A stretch of DNA of 64,000 bases from Bathymodiolus brooksi (taxonomy: Eukaryota > Mollusca > Bivalvia > Mytilida > Modiolidae): the NCBI GenBank assembly GCA_963680875.1, contig OY804589.1, positions 4,712,001 through 4,776,000 of the forward strand. Reading direction: 5' to 3'. How positions within the stretch are numbered: the first letter of the stretch is position 1; every line of letters starts with the position of its first letter. This document shows, piece after piece, positions 15,951 through 32,600 of the stretch. Below the pieces are notes generated by a model. The model ran no database searches. It was not told the DNA's origin and saw only the letters and a program-made list of their open reading frames with translations. The position numbers were made by a program, and so were the translations under genes.

Positions 15951-18900
15951 GCAATAACTCTTTCTCCGGGACATTAACAAAATGACCAGCATTTACAAAT
16001 ATGGATACTTAGGTTGCAATAACTCTTTCTCCAGGACATTAACAAAATGACCAGCATTTACAAATATGGATACTTAGGTTGCAATAACTCTTTCTCCGGG
16101 ACATTAACAAAATGACCAGCATTTACAAATATGGATACTTAGGTTCCAATAACTCTTTCTCCAGGACATTAACAAAATGACCAGCATTTACAAATATGGA
16201 TACTTAGGTTGCAGTAACTCTTTCTCCAGGACATTAACAAAATGACCAGCATTTACAAATATGGATACTTAGGGTGCAATAACTCTTTCTCCAGGACATT
16301 AACAAAATGACCAGCATTTACAAATATGGATACTTAGGTTGCAATAACTCTTTCTCCGTGACATTAACAAAATGACCAGCATTTACAAATATGGATACTT
16401 AGGATGCAATAACTCTTTCTCCGGGACATTAAAAAATGACCAGCATTTACAAATATGGATACTTAGGTTGCAATAACTCTTTCTCCGGGACATTAACAAA
16501 ATGACCAGCATTTACAAATATGGATACTTAGGTTGCAATAACTCTTTCTCCGGGACATTAACAAAATGACCAGCATTTACAAATATGGATACTTAGGTTG
16601 CAATAACTCTTTCTCCAGGACATTAACAAAATGACCAGCATTTACAAATATGGATACTTAGGTTGCAATAACTCTTTCTCCAGGACATTAACAAAATGAC
16701 CAGCATTTCCAAATATGGATACCTAGGTTGCAATAACTCTTTCTCCGGGACATTAACAAAATGACCAGCATTTACAAATATGGATACCTAGGTTGCAATA
16801 ACTCTTTCTCCAGATATTAACAAAATGACCAGCATTTACAAATATGGATACTTAGGTTGCAGTAACTCTTTCTCCAGGACATTAACAAAATGACCAGCAT
16901 TTACGAATATGGATACTAAGGTTGCAATAACTCTTTATCCAGGACATTAAAAAAATGACCAGCATTTACAAATATGGATACTTAGGTTGCAATAACTCTT
17001 TCTCCAGGACATTAACAAAATGACCAGCATTTACAAATATGGATACTTAGGTTGCAATAACTCTTTCTCCAGATATTAACAAAATGACCAGCATTTACAA
17101 ATATGCATACTTAGATTGCAATAACTCTTTCTCCGGGACATTAACAAAATGACCAGCATTTACAAATATGGATACTTAGGTTGCAATAACTCTTTCTCCA
17201 GGACATTAACAAAATGACCAGCATTTACAAATATGGATACTTAGGTTGCAATAACTCTTTCTCCGGGACATTAACAAAATGACCAGCATTTACGAATATG
17301 GATACTTGGGTTGCAATAACTCTTTCTCCAGGACATTAACAAAATGACCAGCATTTACAAATATGGATACTTAGGTTGCAATAACTCTTTCTCCAGGACA
17401 TTAACAAAATGACCAGCATTTACAAATATGGATACTTAGGTTGCAATAACTCTTTCTCCGGGACATTAACAAAATGACCAGCATTTACAAATATGGATAC
17501 TTAGGATGCAATAACTCTTTCTCCGGGACATTAACAAAATTACCAGCATTTACGAATATGGATACTTGGGTTGCAATAACTCTTTATCCAGGACATTAAC
17601 AAAATGACCAGCATTTACAAATATGGATACTTAGGTTGCAATAACTCTTTCTCCAGGACATTAACAACATGACCAGCATTTACAAATATGGATACTTAGG
17701 TTGCAATAACTCTTTCTCCGGCACATTAACAAAATGACCAGCATTGTGCAAATATGGATACTTAGGTTGCAATAACTCTTTCTCCAGGACATTAACAAAA
17801 TGACCAGCATTTACAAATATGGATACTTAGGTTGCAATAACTCTTTCTCCAGGACATTAACAAAATGACCAGCATTTACAAATATGGATACTTAGGATGC
17901 AATAACTCTTTCTCCGGGACATTAACAAAATGACCAGCATTTACAAATATGGATACTTAGGTTGCAATAACTCTTTCTCCAGGACATTAACAAAATGACC
18001 AGCATTTACAAATATGGATACTTAGGTTGCAATAACTCTTTCTCCAGGACATTAACAAAATGACCAGCATTTACAAATATGGATACTTAGGTTGCAATAA
18101 CTCTTTCTCCGGGACATTAACAAAATGACCAGCATTTACAAATATGGATACTTAGGTTCCAATAACTCTTTCTCCAGGACATTAACAAAATGACCAGCAT
18201 TTACAAATATGGATACTTAGGTTGCAGTAACTCTTTCTCCAGGACATTAACAAAATGACCAGCATTTACAAATATGGATACTTAGGGTGCAATAACTCTT
18301 TCTCCAGGACATTAACAAAATGACCAGCATTTACAAATATGGATACTTAGGTTGCAATAACTCTTTCTCCGTGACATTAACAAAATGACCAGCATTTACA
18401 AATATGGATACTTAGGATGCAATAACTCTTTCTCCGGGACATTAAAAAATGACCAGCATTTACAAATATGGATACTTAGGTTGCAATAACTCTTTCTCCG
18501 GGACATTAACAAAATGACCAGCATTTACAAATATGGATACTTAGGTTGCAATAACTCTTTCTCCGGGACATTAACAAAATGACCAGCATTTACAAATATG
18601 GATACTTAGGTTGCAATAACTCTTTCTCCAGGACATTAACAAAATGACCAGCATTTACAAATATGGATACTTAGGTTGCAATAACTCTTTCTCCAGGACA
18701 TTAACAAAATGACCAGCATTTCCAAATATGGATACTTAGGTTGCAATAACTCTTTCTCCGGGACATTAACAAAATGACCAGCATTTACAAATATGGATAC
18801 CTAGGTTGCAATAACTCTTTCTCCAGATATTAACAAAATGACCAGCATTTACAAATATGGATACTTAGGTTGCAGTAACTCTTTCTCCAGGACATTAACA

Positions 18901-20290
18901 AAATGACCAGCATTTACGAATATGGATACTAAGGTTGCAATAACTCTTTATCCAGGACATTAACAAAATGACCAGCATTTACAAATATGGATACTTAGGT
19001 TGCAATAACTCTTTCTCCAGGACATTAACAAAATGACCAGCATTTACAAATATGGATACTTAGGTTGCAATAACTCTTTCTCCAGATATTAACAAAATGA
19101 CCAGCATTTACAAATATGCATACTTAGATTGCAATAACTCTTTCTCCGGGACATTAACAAAATGACCAGCATTTACAAATATGGATACTTAGGTTGCAAT
19201 AACTCTTTCTCCAGGACATTAACAAAATGACCAGCATTTACAAATATGGATACTTAGGTTGCAATAACTCTTTCTCCGGGACATTAACAAAATGACCAGC
19301 ATTTACGAATATGGATACTTGGGTTGCAATAACTCTTTCTCCAGGACATTAACAAAATGACCAGCATTTACAAATATGGATACTTAGGTTGCAATAACTC
19401 TTTCTCCAGGACATTAACAAAATGACCAGCATTTACAAATATGGATACTTAGGTTGCAATAACTCTTTCTCCGGGACATTAACAAAATGACCAGCATTTA
19501 CAAATATGGATACTTAGGATGCAATAACTCTTTCTCCGGGACATTAACAAAATTACCAGCATTTACAAATATGGATATTTAGGTTGCAATAACTCTTTCT
19601 CCGGGACATTAACAAAATTACCAGCATTTACAAATATGGATACTTAGGTTGCAATAACTCTTTCTCCAGGACATTAACAAAATGACCAGCATTTACAAAT
19701 ATGGATACTTAGGTTGCAATAACTCTTTCTCCAGGACATTAACAAAATGACCAGAATTTACAAATATGGATACTTAGGTTGCAATAACTCTTTCTCCGGG
19801 ACATTAACAAAATGACCAGCATTTCCAAATATGGATACTTAGGTTGCAATAACTCTTTCTCCAGGACATTAACAAAATGACCAGCATTTACAAATATGGA
19901 TACTTAGGTTGCAGTAACTCTTTCTCCAGGACATTAACAAAATGACCAGCATTTACGAATATGGATACTTGGGTTGCAATAACTCTTTATCCAGGACATT
20001 AACAAAATGACCAGCATTTACAAATATGGATACTTAGGTTGCAATAACTCTTTCTCCAGGACATTAACAACATGACCAGCATTTACAAATATGGATACTT
20101 AGGTTGCAATAACTCTTTCTCCGGCACATTAACAAAATGACCAGCATTGTGCAAATATGGATACTTAGGTTGCAATAACTCTTTCTCCAGGACATTAACA
20201 AAATGACCAGCATTTACAAATATGGATACTTAGGTTGCAATAACTCTTTCTCCGGGACATTAACAAAATGACCAGCATTTACAAATATGG
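15950..20290 (+). repeat. 2013-bp tandem higher-order duplication
   Basis: Rare monomer variants occur twice at a constant offset. The AGGTTCCAAT variant is at 16141 and 18154, and the short CATTAAAAAATGACC variant is at about 16427 and 18440. The offset of 2013 bp is 31 monomers minus 2 bp, because it includes short units. The order of neighbouring variants (AGGGTGCAAT, CCGTGACATT, ACTAAGGTTGC) is the same in both copies. Block edges are approximate. Confidence 0.75.
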
Positions 20291-23200
20291 ATACTTAGGA
20301 TGCAATAACTCTTTCTCCGGGACATTAACAAAATGACCAGCATTTACAAATATGGATACTTAGGTTGCAATAACTCTTTCTCCAGGACATTAACAAAATG
20401 ACCAGCATTTACAAATATGGATACTTAGGTTGCAATAACTCTTTCTCCGGGACATTAACAAAATGACCAGCATTTACAAATATGGATACTTAGGTTGCAA
20501 TAACTCTTTCTCCAGGACATTAACAAAATGACCAGCATTTCCAAATATGGATACTTAGGTTGCAATAACTCTTTCTCCGGGACATTAACAAAATGACCAG
20601 CATTTACAAATATGGATACCTAGGTTGCAATAACTCTTTCTCCAGATATTAACAAAATGACCAGCATTTACAAATATGGATATTTAGGTTCCAATAACTC
20701 TTTCTCCGGGACATTAACAAAATGACCAGCATTTACAAATATGGATACTTAGGTTGCAATAACTCTTTCTCCAGGACATTAACAAAATGACCAGCATTTA
20801 CAAATATGGATACTTAGGTTGCAATAACTCTTTCCCCAGGACATTAACAAAATGACCAGCATTTACAAATATGGATACTTAGGTTGCAATAACTCTTTCT
20901 CCGGGACATTAACAAAATGACCAGCATTTACAAATATGGATACTTAGGTTGCAATAACTCTTTCTCCAGGACATTAACAAAATGACCAGCATTTACAAAT
21001 ATGGATACTTAGGTTGCAGTAACTCTTTCTCCAGGACATTAACAAAATGACCAGCATTTACGAATATGGATACTTGGGTTGCAATAACTCTTTCTCCAGA
21101 ACATTAACAAAATGACCAGCATTTACAAATATGGATACTTAGGTTGCAATAACTCTTTCTCCAGGACATTAACAACATGACCAGCATTTACAAATATGGA
21201 TACTTAGGTTGCAATAACTCTTTCTCCGGCACATTAACAAAATGACCAGCATTGTGCAAATATGGATACTTAGGTTGCAATAACTCTTTCTCCAGGACAT
21301 TAACAAAATGACCAGCATTTACAAATATGGATACTTAGGTTGCAATAACTCTTTCTCCGGGACATTAACAAAATGACCAGCATTTACAAATATGGATACT
21401 TAGGATGCAATAACTCTTTCTCCGGGACATTAACAAAATGACCAGCATTTACAAATATGGATACTTAGGTTGCAATAACTCTTTCTCCGGGACATTAACA
21501 AAATGACCAGCATTTACAAATATGGATACTTAGGTTGCAATAAATCTTTCTCCAGGACATTAACAAAATGACCAGCATTTACAAATATGGATACTTAGGT
21601 TGCAATAACTCTTTCTCCAGGACATTAACAAAATGACCAGCATTTACAAATATGGATACTTAGGTTGCAATAACTCTTTCTCCGGGACATTAACAAAATG
21701 ACCAGCATTTCCAAATATGGATACTTAGGTTGCAATAACTCTTTCTCCGGGACATTAACAAAATGACCAGCATTTACAAATATGGATACCTAGGTTGCAA
21801 TAACTCTTTCTCCAGATATTAACAAAATGCCAAGCATTTACAAATATGCATACTTAGGTTGCAATAACTCTTTCTCCGGGACATTAACAAAATTACCAGC
21901 ATTTACAAATATGGATACTTAGGTTGCAATAACTCTTTCTCCAGGACATTAACAAAATGACCAGCATTTACGAATATGGATACTTAGGTTGCAATAACTC
22001 TTTCTCCAGGACATTAACAAAATGACCAGCATTTACAAATATGGATACTTAGGTTGCAATAACTCTTTCCCCAGGACATTAACAAAATGACCAGCATTTA
22101 CAAATATGGATACTTAGGTTGCAATAACTCTTTCTCCGGGACATTAACAAAATGACCAGCATTTACAAATATGGATACTTAGGTTGCAATAACTCTTTCT
22201 CCAGGACATTAACAAAATGACCAGCATTTACAAATATGGATACTTAGGTTGCAGTAACTCTTTCTCCAGGACATTAACAAAATGACCAGCATTTGCGAAT
22301 ATGGATACTTGGGTTGCAATAACTCTTTATCCAGAACATTAACAAAATGACCAGCATTTACAAATATGGATACTTAGGTTGCAATAACTCTTTCTCCAGG
22401 ACATTAACAACATGACCAGCATTTACAAATATGGATACTTAGGTTGCAATAACTCTTTCTCCGGGACATTAACAAAATGACCAGCATTGTGCAAATATGG
22501 ATACTTAGGTTGCAATAACTCTTTCTCCAGGACATTAACAAAATGACCAGCATTTACAAATATGGATACTTAGGTTGCAATAACTCTTTCTCCAGGACAT
22601 TAACAAAATGACCAGCATTTACAAATATGGATACTTATGATGCAATAACTCTTTCTCCGGGACATTAACAAAATGACCAGCATTTACAAATATGGATACT
22701 TAGGTTGCAATAACTCTTTCTCCGGGACATTAACAAAATGACCAGCATTTACAAATATGGATACTTAGGTTGCAATAACTCTTTCTCCGGGACATTAACA
22801 AAATGACCAGCATTTACAAATATGGATACTTAGGTTGCAATAACTCTTTCTCCAGGACATTAACAAAATGACCAGCATTTACAAATATGGATACTTAGGT
22901 TGCAATAACTCTTTCTCCAGGACATTAACAAAATGACCAGCATTTCCAAATATGGATACTTAGGTTGCAATAACTCTTTCTCCGGGACATTAACAAAATG
23001 ACCAGCATTTACAAATATGGATACCTAGGTTGCAATAACTCTTTCTCCAGATATTAACAAAATGACCAGCATTTACAAATATGGATACTTAGGTTGCAAT
23101 AACTCTTTCTCCGGGACATTAACAAAATTACCAGCATTTACAAATATGGATACTTAGGTTGCAATAACTCTTTCTCCAGGACATTAACAAAATGACCAGC

Positions 23201-23675
23201 ATTTACGAATATGGATACTTAGGTTGCAATAACTCTTTCTCCAGGACATTAACAAAATGACCAGCATTTACGAATATGAATACTTAGGTTGCAATAACTC
23301 TTTCTCCGGGACATTAACAAAATGACCAGCATTTACAAATATGGATACTTAGGTTGCAATACCTCTTTCTCCAGGACATTAACAAAATGACCAGCATTTA
23401 CAAATATGGATACTTAGGTTGCAATAACTCTTTCTCCGGGACATTAACAAAATGACCAGCATTTACGAATATGGATACTTGGGTTGCAATAACTCTTTCT
23501 CCAGGACATTAACAAAATGACCAGCATTTACAAATATGGATACTTAGGTTGCAATAACTCTTTCTCCAGGACATTAACAAAATGACCAGCATTTACAAAT
23601 ATGGATACTTAGGTTGCAATAACTCTTTCTCCGGGACATTAACAAAATGACCAGCATTTACGAATATGGATACTT

Positions 23676-26600
23676 GGGTAGTAATAACTCTTTCTCCAGG
23701 ACATTAAAAAAATGACCATCATTTACAAATATGGATACTTAGGTTGCAATAACTCTTTCTCCAGGACATTAACAAAATGACCAGCATTTACAAATATGGA
23801 TACTTGGGTTGCAATAACTCTTTCTCCAGGACATTAACAAAATGACCAGCATTTACAAATATGGATACTTAGGTTGCAATAACTCTTTCTCCAGGACATT
23901 AACAAAATGACCAGCATTTACAAATATGGATACTTAGATTGCAATAACTCTTTCTCTGGCACATTAACAAAATGACCAGCATTGTGCAAATATGGATACT
24001 TAGGTTGCAATAACTCTTTCTCCAGGACATTAACAAAATGACCAGCATTTACAAATATGGATACTTAGGTTGCAATAACTCTTTCTCCAGGACATTAACA
24101 AAATGACCAGCATTTACAAATATGGATACTTAGGATGCAATAACTCTTTCTCCGGGACATTAACAAAATGACCAGCATTTACAAATATGGATACTTAGGT
24201 TGCAATAACTCTTTCTCCGGGACATTAACAAAATGACCAGCATTTACAAATATGGATACTTAGGTTGCAATAACTCTTTCTCCAGGACATTAACAAAATG
24301 ACCAGCATTTACAAATATGGATACTTAGGTTGCAATAACTCTTTCTCCAGGACATTAACAAAATGACCAGCATTTACAAATATGGATACTTAGGTTGCAA
24401 TAACTCTTTCTCCAGGACATTAACAAAATGACCAGCATTTCCAAATATGGATACTTAGGTTGCAATAACTCTTTCTCCGGGACATCAACAAAATGACCAG
24501 CATTTACAAATATGGATACCTAGGTTGCAATAACTCTTTCTCCAGATATTAACAAAATGACCAGCATTTACAAATATGCATACTTAGGTTGCAATAACTC
24601 TTTCTCCGGGAAATTAACAAAATTACCAGCATTTACAAATATGGATACTTAGGTTGCAATAACTCTTTCTCCAGGACATTAACAAAATGACCAGCATTTA
24701 CGAATATGGATACTTAGGTTGCAATAACTCTTTCTCCAGGACATTAACAAAATGACCAGCATTTACGAATATGAATACTTAGGTTGCAATAACTCTTTCT
24801 CCGGGACATTAACAAAATGACCAGCATTTACAAATATGGATACTTAGGTTGCAATACCTCTTTCTCCAGGACATTAACAAAATGACCAGCATTTACAAAT
24901 ATGGATACTTAGGTTGCAATAACTCTTTCTCCGGGACATTAACAAAATGACCAGCATTTACGAATATGGATACTTGGGTTGCAATAACTTTTTCTCCAGG
25001 ACATTAACAAAATGACCAGCATTTACAAATATGGATACTTAGGTTGCAATAACTCTTTCTCCAGGACATTAACAAAATGACCAGCATTTACAAATATGGA
25101 TACTTAGGTTGCAATAACTCTTTCTCCGGGACATTAACAAAATGACCAGCATTTACGAATATGGATACTTGGGTAGTAATAACTCTTTCTCCAGGACATT
25201 AAAAAAATGACCAGCATTTACAAATATGGATACTTAGGTTGCAATAACTCTTTCTCCAGGACATTAACAAAATGACCAGCATTTACAAATATGGATACTT
25301 GGGTTGCAATAACTCTTTCTCCAGGACATTAACAAAATGACCAGCATTTACAAATATGGATACTTAGGTTGCAATAACTCTTTCTCCAGGACATTAACAA
25401 AATGACCAGCATTTACAAATATGGATACTTAGGTTGCAATAACTCTTTCTCTGGCACATTAACAAAATGACCAGCATTGTGCAAATATGGATACTTAGGT
25501 TGCAATAACTCTTTCTCCAGGACATTAACAAAATGACCAGCATTTACAAATATGGATACTTAGGTTGCAATAACTCTTTCTCCAGGACATTAACAAAATG
25601 ACCAGCATTTACAAATATGGATACTTAGGATGCAATAACTCTTTCTCCGGGACATTAACAAAATGACCAGCATTTACAAATATGGATACTTAGGTTGCAA
25701 TAACTCTTTCTCCGGGACATTAACAAAATGACCAGCATTTACAAATATGGATACTTAGGTTGCAATAACTCTTTCTCCAGGACATTAACAAAATGACCAG
25801 CATTTACAAATATGGATACTTAGGTTGCAATAACTCTTTCTCCAGGACATTAACAAAATGACCAGCATTTACAAATATGGATACTTAGGTTGCAATAACT
25901 CTTTCTCCAGGACATTAACAAAATGACCAGCATTTCCAAATATGGATACTTAGGTTGCAATAACTCTTTCTCCGGGACATTAACAAAATGACCAGCATTT
26001 ACAAATATGGATACCTAGGTTGCAATAACTCTTTCTCCAGATATTAACAAAATGACCAGCATTTACAAATATGCATACTTAGGTTGCAATAACTCTTTCT
26101 CCGGGAAATTAACAAAATTACCAGCATTTACAAATATGGATACTTAGGTTGCAATAACTCTTTCTCCAGGACATTAACAAAATGACCAGCATTTACGAAT
26201 ATGGATACTTAGGTTGCAATAACTCTTTCTCCAGGACATTAACAAAATGACCAGCATTTACGAATATGAATACTTAGGTTGCAATAACTCTTTCTCCGGG
26301 ACATTAACAAAATGACCAGCATTTACAAATATGGATACTTAGGTTGCAATACCTCTTTCTCCAGGACATTAACAAAATGACCAGCATTTACAAATATGGA
26401 TACTTAGGTTGCAATAACTCTTTCTCCGGGACATTAACAAAATGACCAGCATTTACGAATATGGATACTTGGGTTGCAATAACTCTTTCTCCAGGACATT
26501 AACAAAATGACCAGCATTTACAAATATGGATACTTAGGTTGCAATAACTCTTTCTCCAGGACATTAACAAAATGACCAGCATTTACAAATATGGATACTT

Positions 26601-29600
26601 AGGTTGCAATAACTCTTTCTCCGGGACATTAACAAAATGACCAGCATTTACGAATATGGATACTTGGGTAGTAATAACTCTTTCTCCAGGACATTAACAA
26701 AATGACCAGCATTTACAAATATGGATACTTAGGTTGCCATAACTCTTTCTCCAGGACATTAACAAAATGACCAGCATTTACAAATATGGATACTTGGGTT
26801 GCAATAACTCTTTCTCCAGGACATTAACAAAATGACCAGCATTTACAAATATGGATACTTAGGTTGCAATAACTCTTTCTCCAGGACATTAACAAAATGA
26901 CCAGCATTTACAAATATGGATACTTAGGTTGCAATAACTCTTTCTCAGGGACATTAACAAAATGACCAGCATTGTGCAAATATGGATACTTAGGTTGCAA
27001 TAACTCTTTCTCCAGGACATTAACAAAATGACCAGCATTTACAAATATGGATACTTAGGATGCAATAACTCTTTCTCCGGGACATTAACAAAATGACCAG
27101 CATTTACAATTATGGATATTTAGGTTGCAATAACTCTTTCTCCGGGACATTAACAAAATGACCAGCATTTACAAATATGGATACTTAGGTTGCAATAACT
27201 CTTTCTCCAGATATTAACAAAATGACCAGCATTTACAAATATGCATACTTAGATTGCAATAACTCTTTCTCCGGGACATTAACAAAATTACCAGCATTTA
27301 CAAATATGGATATTTAGGTTGCAATAACTCTTTCTCCGGGACATTAACAAAATGACCAGCATTTACAAATATGGATACTTAGGTTGCAATAACTCTTTCT
27401 CCAGGACATTAACAAAATGACCAGCATTTACAAATATGGATACTTAGGTTGCAATAACTCTTTCTCCAGGACATTAACAAAATGACCAGCATTTACAAAT
27501 ATGGATACTTAGGTTGCAATAACTCTTTCTCCGGGACATTAACAAAATGACCAGCATTTACAAATATGGATACTTAGGTTGCAATAACTCTTTCTCCAGG
27601 ACATTAACAAAATGACCAGCATTTACAAATATGGATACTTAGGTTGCAGTAACTCTTTCTCCAGGACATTAACAAAATGACCAGCATTTACGAATATGGA
27701 TACTTGGGTTGCAATAACTCTTTATCCAGGACATTAACAAAATGACCAGCATTTACAAATATGGATACTTAGGTTGCAATTACTCTTTCTCCAGGACATT
27801 AACAAAATGACCAGCATTTACAAATATGGATACTTAGGTTGCAATAACTCTTTCTCCGGCACATTAACAAAATGACCAGCATTGTGCAAATATGGATACT
27901 TAGGTTGCAATAACTCTTTCTCCAGGACATTAACAAAATGACCAGCATTTACAAATATGGATACTTAGGTTGCAATAACTCTTTCTCCAGGACATTAACA
28001 AAATGACCAGCATTTACAAATATGGATACTTAGGTTGCAATAACTCTTTCTCCAGGACATTAACAAAATGACCAGCATTTACAAATATGGATACTTAGGT
28101 TGCAATAACTCTTTCTCCGGGACATTAACAAAATGACCAGCATTTACGAATATGGATACTTGGGTAGTAATAACTCTTTCTCCAGGACATTAAAAAAATG
28201 ACCAGCATTTACAAATATGGATACTTAGGTTGCAATAACTCTTTCTCCAGGACATTAACAAAATGACCAGCATTTACAAATATGGATACTTGGGTTGCAA
28301 TAACTCTTTCTCCAGGACATTAACAAAATGACCAGCATTTACAAATATGGATACTTAGGTTGCAATAACTCTTTCTCCAGGACATTAACAAAATGACCAG
28401 CATTTACAAATATGGATACTTAGGTTGCAATAACTCTTTCTCTGGCACATTAACAAAATGACCAGCATTGTGCAAATATGGATACTTAGGTTGCAATAAC
28501 TCTTTCTCCAGGACATTAACAAAATGACCAGCATTTACAAATATGGATACTTAGGTTGCAATAACTCTTTCTCCAGGACATTAACAAAATGACCAGCATT
28601 TACAAATATGGATACTTAGGTTGCAATAACTCTTTCTCCGGGACATTAACAAAATGACCAGCATTTACGAATATGGATACTTGGGTAGTAATAACTCTTT
28701 CTCCAGGACATTAAAAAAATGACCATCATTTACAAATATGGATACTTAGGTTGCAATAACTCTTTCTCCAGGACATTAACAAAATGACCAGCATTTACAA
28801 ATATGGATACTTGGGTTGCAATAACTCTTTCTCCAGGACATTAACAAAATGACCAGCATTTACAAATATGGATACTTAGGTTGCAATAACTCTTTCTCCA
28901 GGACATTAACAAAATGACCAGCATTTACAAATATGGATACTTAGATTGCAATAACTCTTTCTCTGGCACATTAACAAAATGACCAGCATTGTGCAAATAT
29001 GGATACTTAGGTTGCAATAACTCTTTCTCCAGGACATTAACAAAATGACCAGCATTTACAAATATGGATACTTAGGTTGCAATAACTCTTTCTCCAGGAC
29101 ATTAACAAAATGACCAGCATTTACAAATATGGATACTTAGGATGCAATAACTCTTTCTCCGGGACATTAACAAAATGACCAGCATTTACAAATATGGATA
29201 CTTAGGTTGCAATAACTCTTTCTCCGGGACATTAACAAAATGACCAGCATTTACAAATATGGATACTTAGGTTGCAATAACTCTTTCTCCAGGACATTAA
29301 CAAAATGACCAGCATTTACAAATATGGATACTTAGGTTGCAATAACTCTTTCTCCAGGACATTAACAAAATGACCAGCATTTACAAATATGGATACTTAG
29401 GTTGCAATAACTCTTTCTCCAGGACATTAACAAAATGACCAGCATTTCCAAATATGGATACTTAGGTTGCAATAACTCTTTCTCCGGGACATCAACAAAA
29501 TGACCAGCATTTACAAATATGGATACCTAGGTTGCAATAACTCTTTCTCCAGATATTAACAAAATGACCAGCATTTACAAATATGCATACTTAGGTTGCA

Positions 29601-32600
29601 ATAACTCTTTCTCCGGGAAATTAACAAAATTACCAGCATTTACAAATATGGATACTTAGGTTGCAATAACTCTTTCTCCAGGACATTAACAAAATGACCA
29701 GCATTTACGAATATGGATACTTAGGTTGCAATAACTCTTTCTCCAGGACATTAACAAAATGACCAGCATTTACGAATATGAATACTTAGGTTGCAATAAC
29801 TCTTTCTCCGGGACATTAACAAAATGACCAGCATTTACAAATATGGATACTTAGGTTGCAATACCTCTTTCTCCAGGACATTAACAAAATGACCAGCATT
29901 TACAAATATGGATACTTAGGTTGCAATAACTCTTTCTCCGGGACATTAACAAAATGACCAGCATTTACGAATATGGATACTTGGGTTGCAATAACTTTTT
30001 CTCCAGGACATTAACAAAATGACCAGCATTTACAAATATGGATACTTAGGTTGCAATAACTCTTTCTCCAGGACATTAACAAAATGACCAGCATTTACAA
30101 ATATGGATACTTAGGTTGCAATAACTCTTTCTCCGGGACATTAACAAAATGACCAGCATTTACGAATATGGATACTTGGGTAGTAATAACTCTTTCTCCA
30201 GGACATTAAAAAAATGACCAGCATTTACAAATATGGATACTTAGGTTGCAATAACTCTTTCTCCAGGACATTAACAAAATGACCAGCATTTACAAATATG
30301 GATACTTGGGTTGCAATAACTCTTTCTCCAGGACATTAACAAAATGACCAGCATTTACAAATATGGATACTTAGGTTGCAATAACTCTTTCTCCAGGACA
30401 TTAACAAAATGACCAGCATTTACAAATATGGATACTTAGGTTGCAATAACTCTTTCTCTGGCACATTAACAAAATGACCAGCATTGTGCAAATATGGATA
30501 CTTAGGTTGCAATAACTCTTTCTCCAGGACATTAACAAAATGACCAGCATTTACAAATATGGATACTTAGGTTGCAATAACTCTTTCTCCAGGACATTAA
30601 CAAAATGACCAGCATTTACAAATATGGATACTTAGGATGCAATAACTCTTTCTCCGGGACATTAACAAAATGACCAGCATTTACAAATATGGATACTTAG
30701 GTTGCAATAACTCTTTCTCCGGGACATTAACAAAATGACCAGCATTTACAAATATGGATACTTAGGTTGCAATAACTCTTTCTCCAGGACATTAACAAAA
30801 TGACCAGCATTTACAAATATGGATACTTAGGTTGCAATAACTCTTTCTCCAGGACATTAACAAAATGACCAGCATTTACAAATATGGATACTTAGGTTGC
30901 AATAACTCTTTCTCCAGGACATTAACAAAATGACCAGCATTTCCAAATATGGATACTTAGGTTGCAATAACTCTTTCTCCGGGACATTAACAAAATGACC
31001 AGCATTTACAAATATGGATACCTAGGTTGCAATAACTCTTTCTCCAGATATTAACAAAATGACCAGCATTTACAAATATGCATACTTAGGTTGCAATAAC
31101 TCTTTCTCCGGGAAATTAACAAAATTACCAGCATTTACAAATATGGATACTTAGGTTGCAATAACTCTTTCTCCAGGACATTAACAAAATGACCAGCATT
31201 TACGAATATGGATACTTAGGTTGCAATAACTCTTTCTCCAGGACATTAACAAAATGACCAGCATTTACGAATATGAATACTTAGGTTGCAATAACTCTTT
31301 CTCCGGGACATTAACAAAATGACCAGCATTTACAAATATGGATACTTAGGTTGCAATACCTCTTTCTCCAGGACATTAACAAAATGACCAGCATTTACAA
31401 ATATGGATACTTAGGTTGCAATAACTCTTTCTCCGGGACATTAACAAAATGACCAGCATTTACGAATATGGATACTTGGGTTGCAATAACTCTTTCTCCA
31501 GGACATTAACAAAATGACCAGCATTTACAAATATGGATACTTAGGTTGCAATAACTCTTTCTCCAGGACATTAACAAAATGACCAGCATTTACAAATATG
31601 GATACTTAGGTTGCAATAACTCTTTCTCCGGGACATTAACAAAATGACCAGCATTTACGAATATGGATACTTGGGTAGTAATAACTCTTTCTCCAGGACA
31701 TTAACAAAATGACCAGCATTTACAAATATGGATACTTAGGTTGCCATAACTCTTTCTCCAGGACATTAACAAAATGACCAGCATTTACAAATATGGATAC
31801 TTGGGTTGCAATAACTCTTTCTCCAGGACATTAACAAAATGACCAGCATTTACAAATATGGATACTTAGGTTGCAATAACTCTTTCTCCAGGACATTAAC
31901 AAAATGACCAGCATTTACAAATATGGATACTTAGGTTGCAATAACTCTTTCTCAGGGACATTAACAAAATGACCAGCATTGTGCAAATATGGATACTTAG
32001 GTTGCAATAACTCTTTCTCCAGGACATTAACAAAATGACCAGCATTTACAAATATGGATACTTAGGATGCAATAACTCTTTCTCCGGGACATTAACAAAA
32101 TGACCAGCATTTACAATTATGGATATTTAGGTTGCAATAACTCTTTCTCCGGGACATTAACAAAATGACCAGCATTTACAAATATGGATACTTAGGTTGC
32201 AATAACTCTTTCTCCAGATATTAACAAAATGACCAGCATTTACAAATATGCATACTTAGATTGCAATAACTCTTTCTCCGGGACATTAACAAAATTACCA
32301 GCATTTACAAATATGGATATTTAGGTTGCAATAACTCTTTCTCCGGGACATTAACAAAATGACCAGCATTTACAAATATGGATACTTAGGTTGCAATAAC
32401 TCTTTCTCCAGGACATTAACAAAATGACCAGCATTTACAAATATGGATACTTAGGTTGCAATAACTCTTTCTCCAGGACATTAACAAAATGACCAGCATT
32501 TACAAATATGGATACTTAGGTTGCAATAACTCTTTCTCCGGGACATTAACAAAATGACCAGCATTTACAAATATGGATACTTAGGTTGCAATAACTCTTT

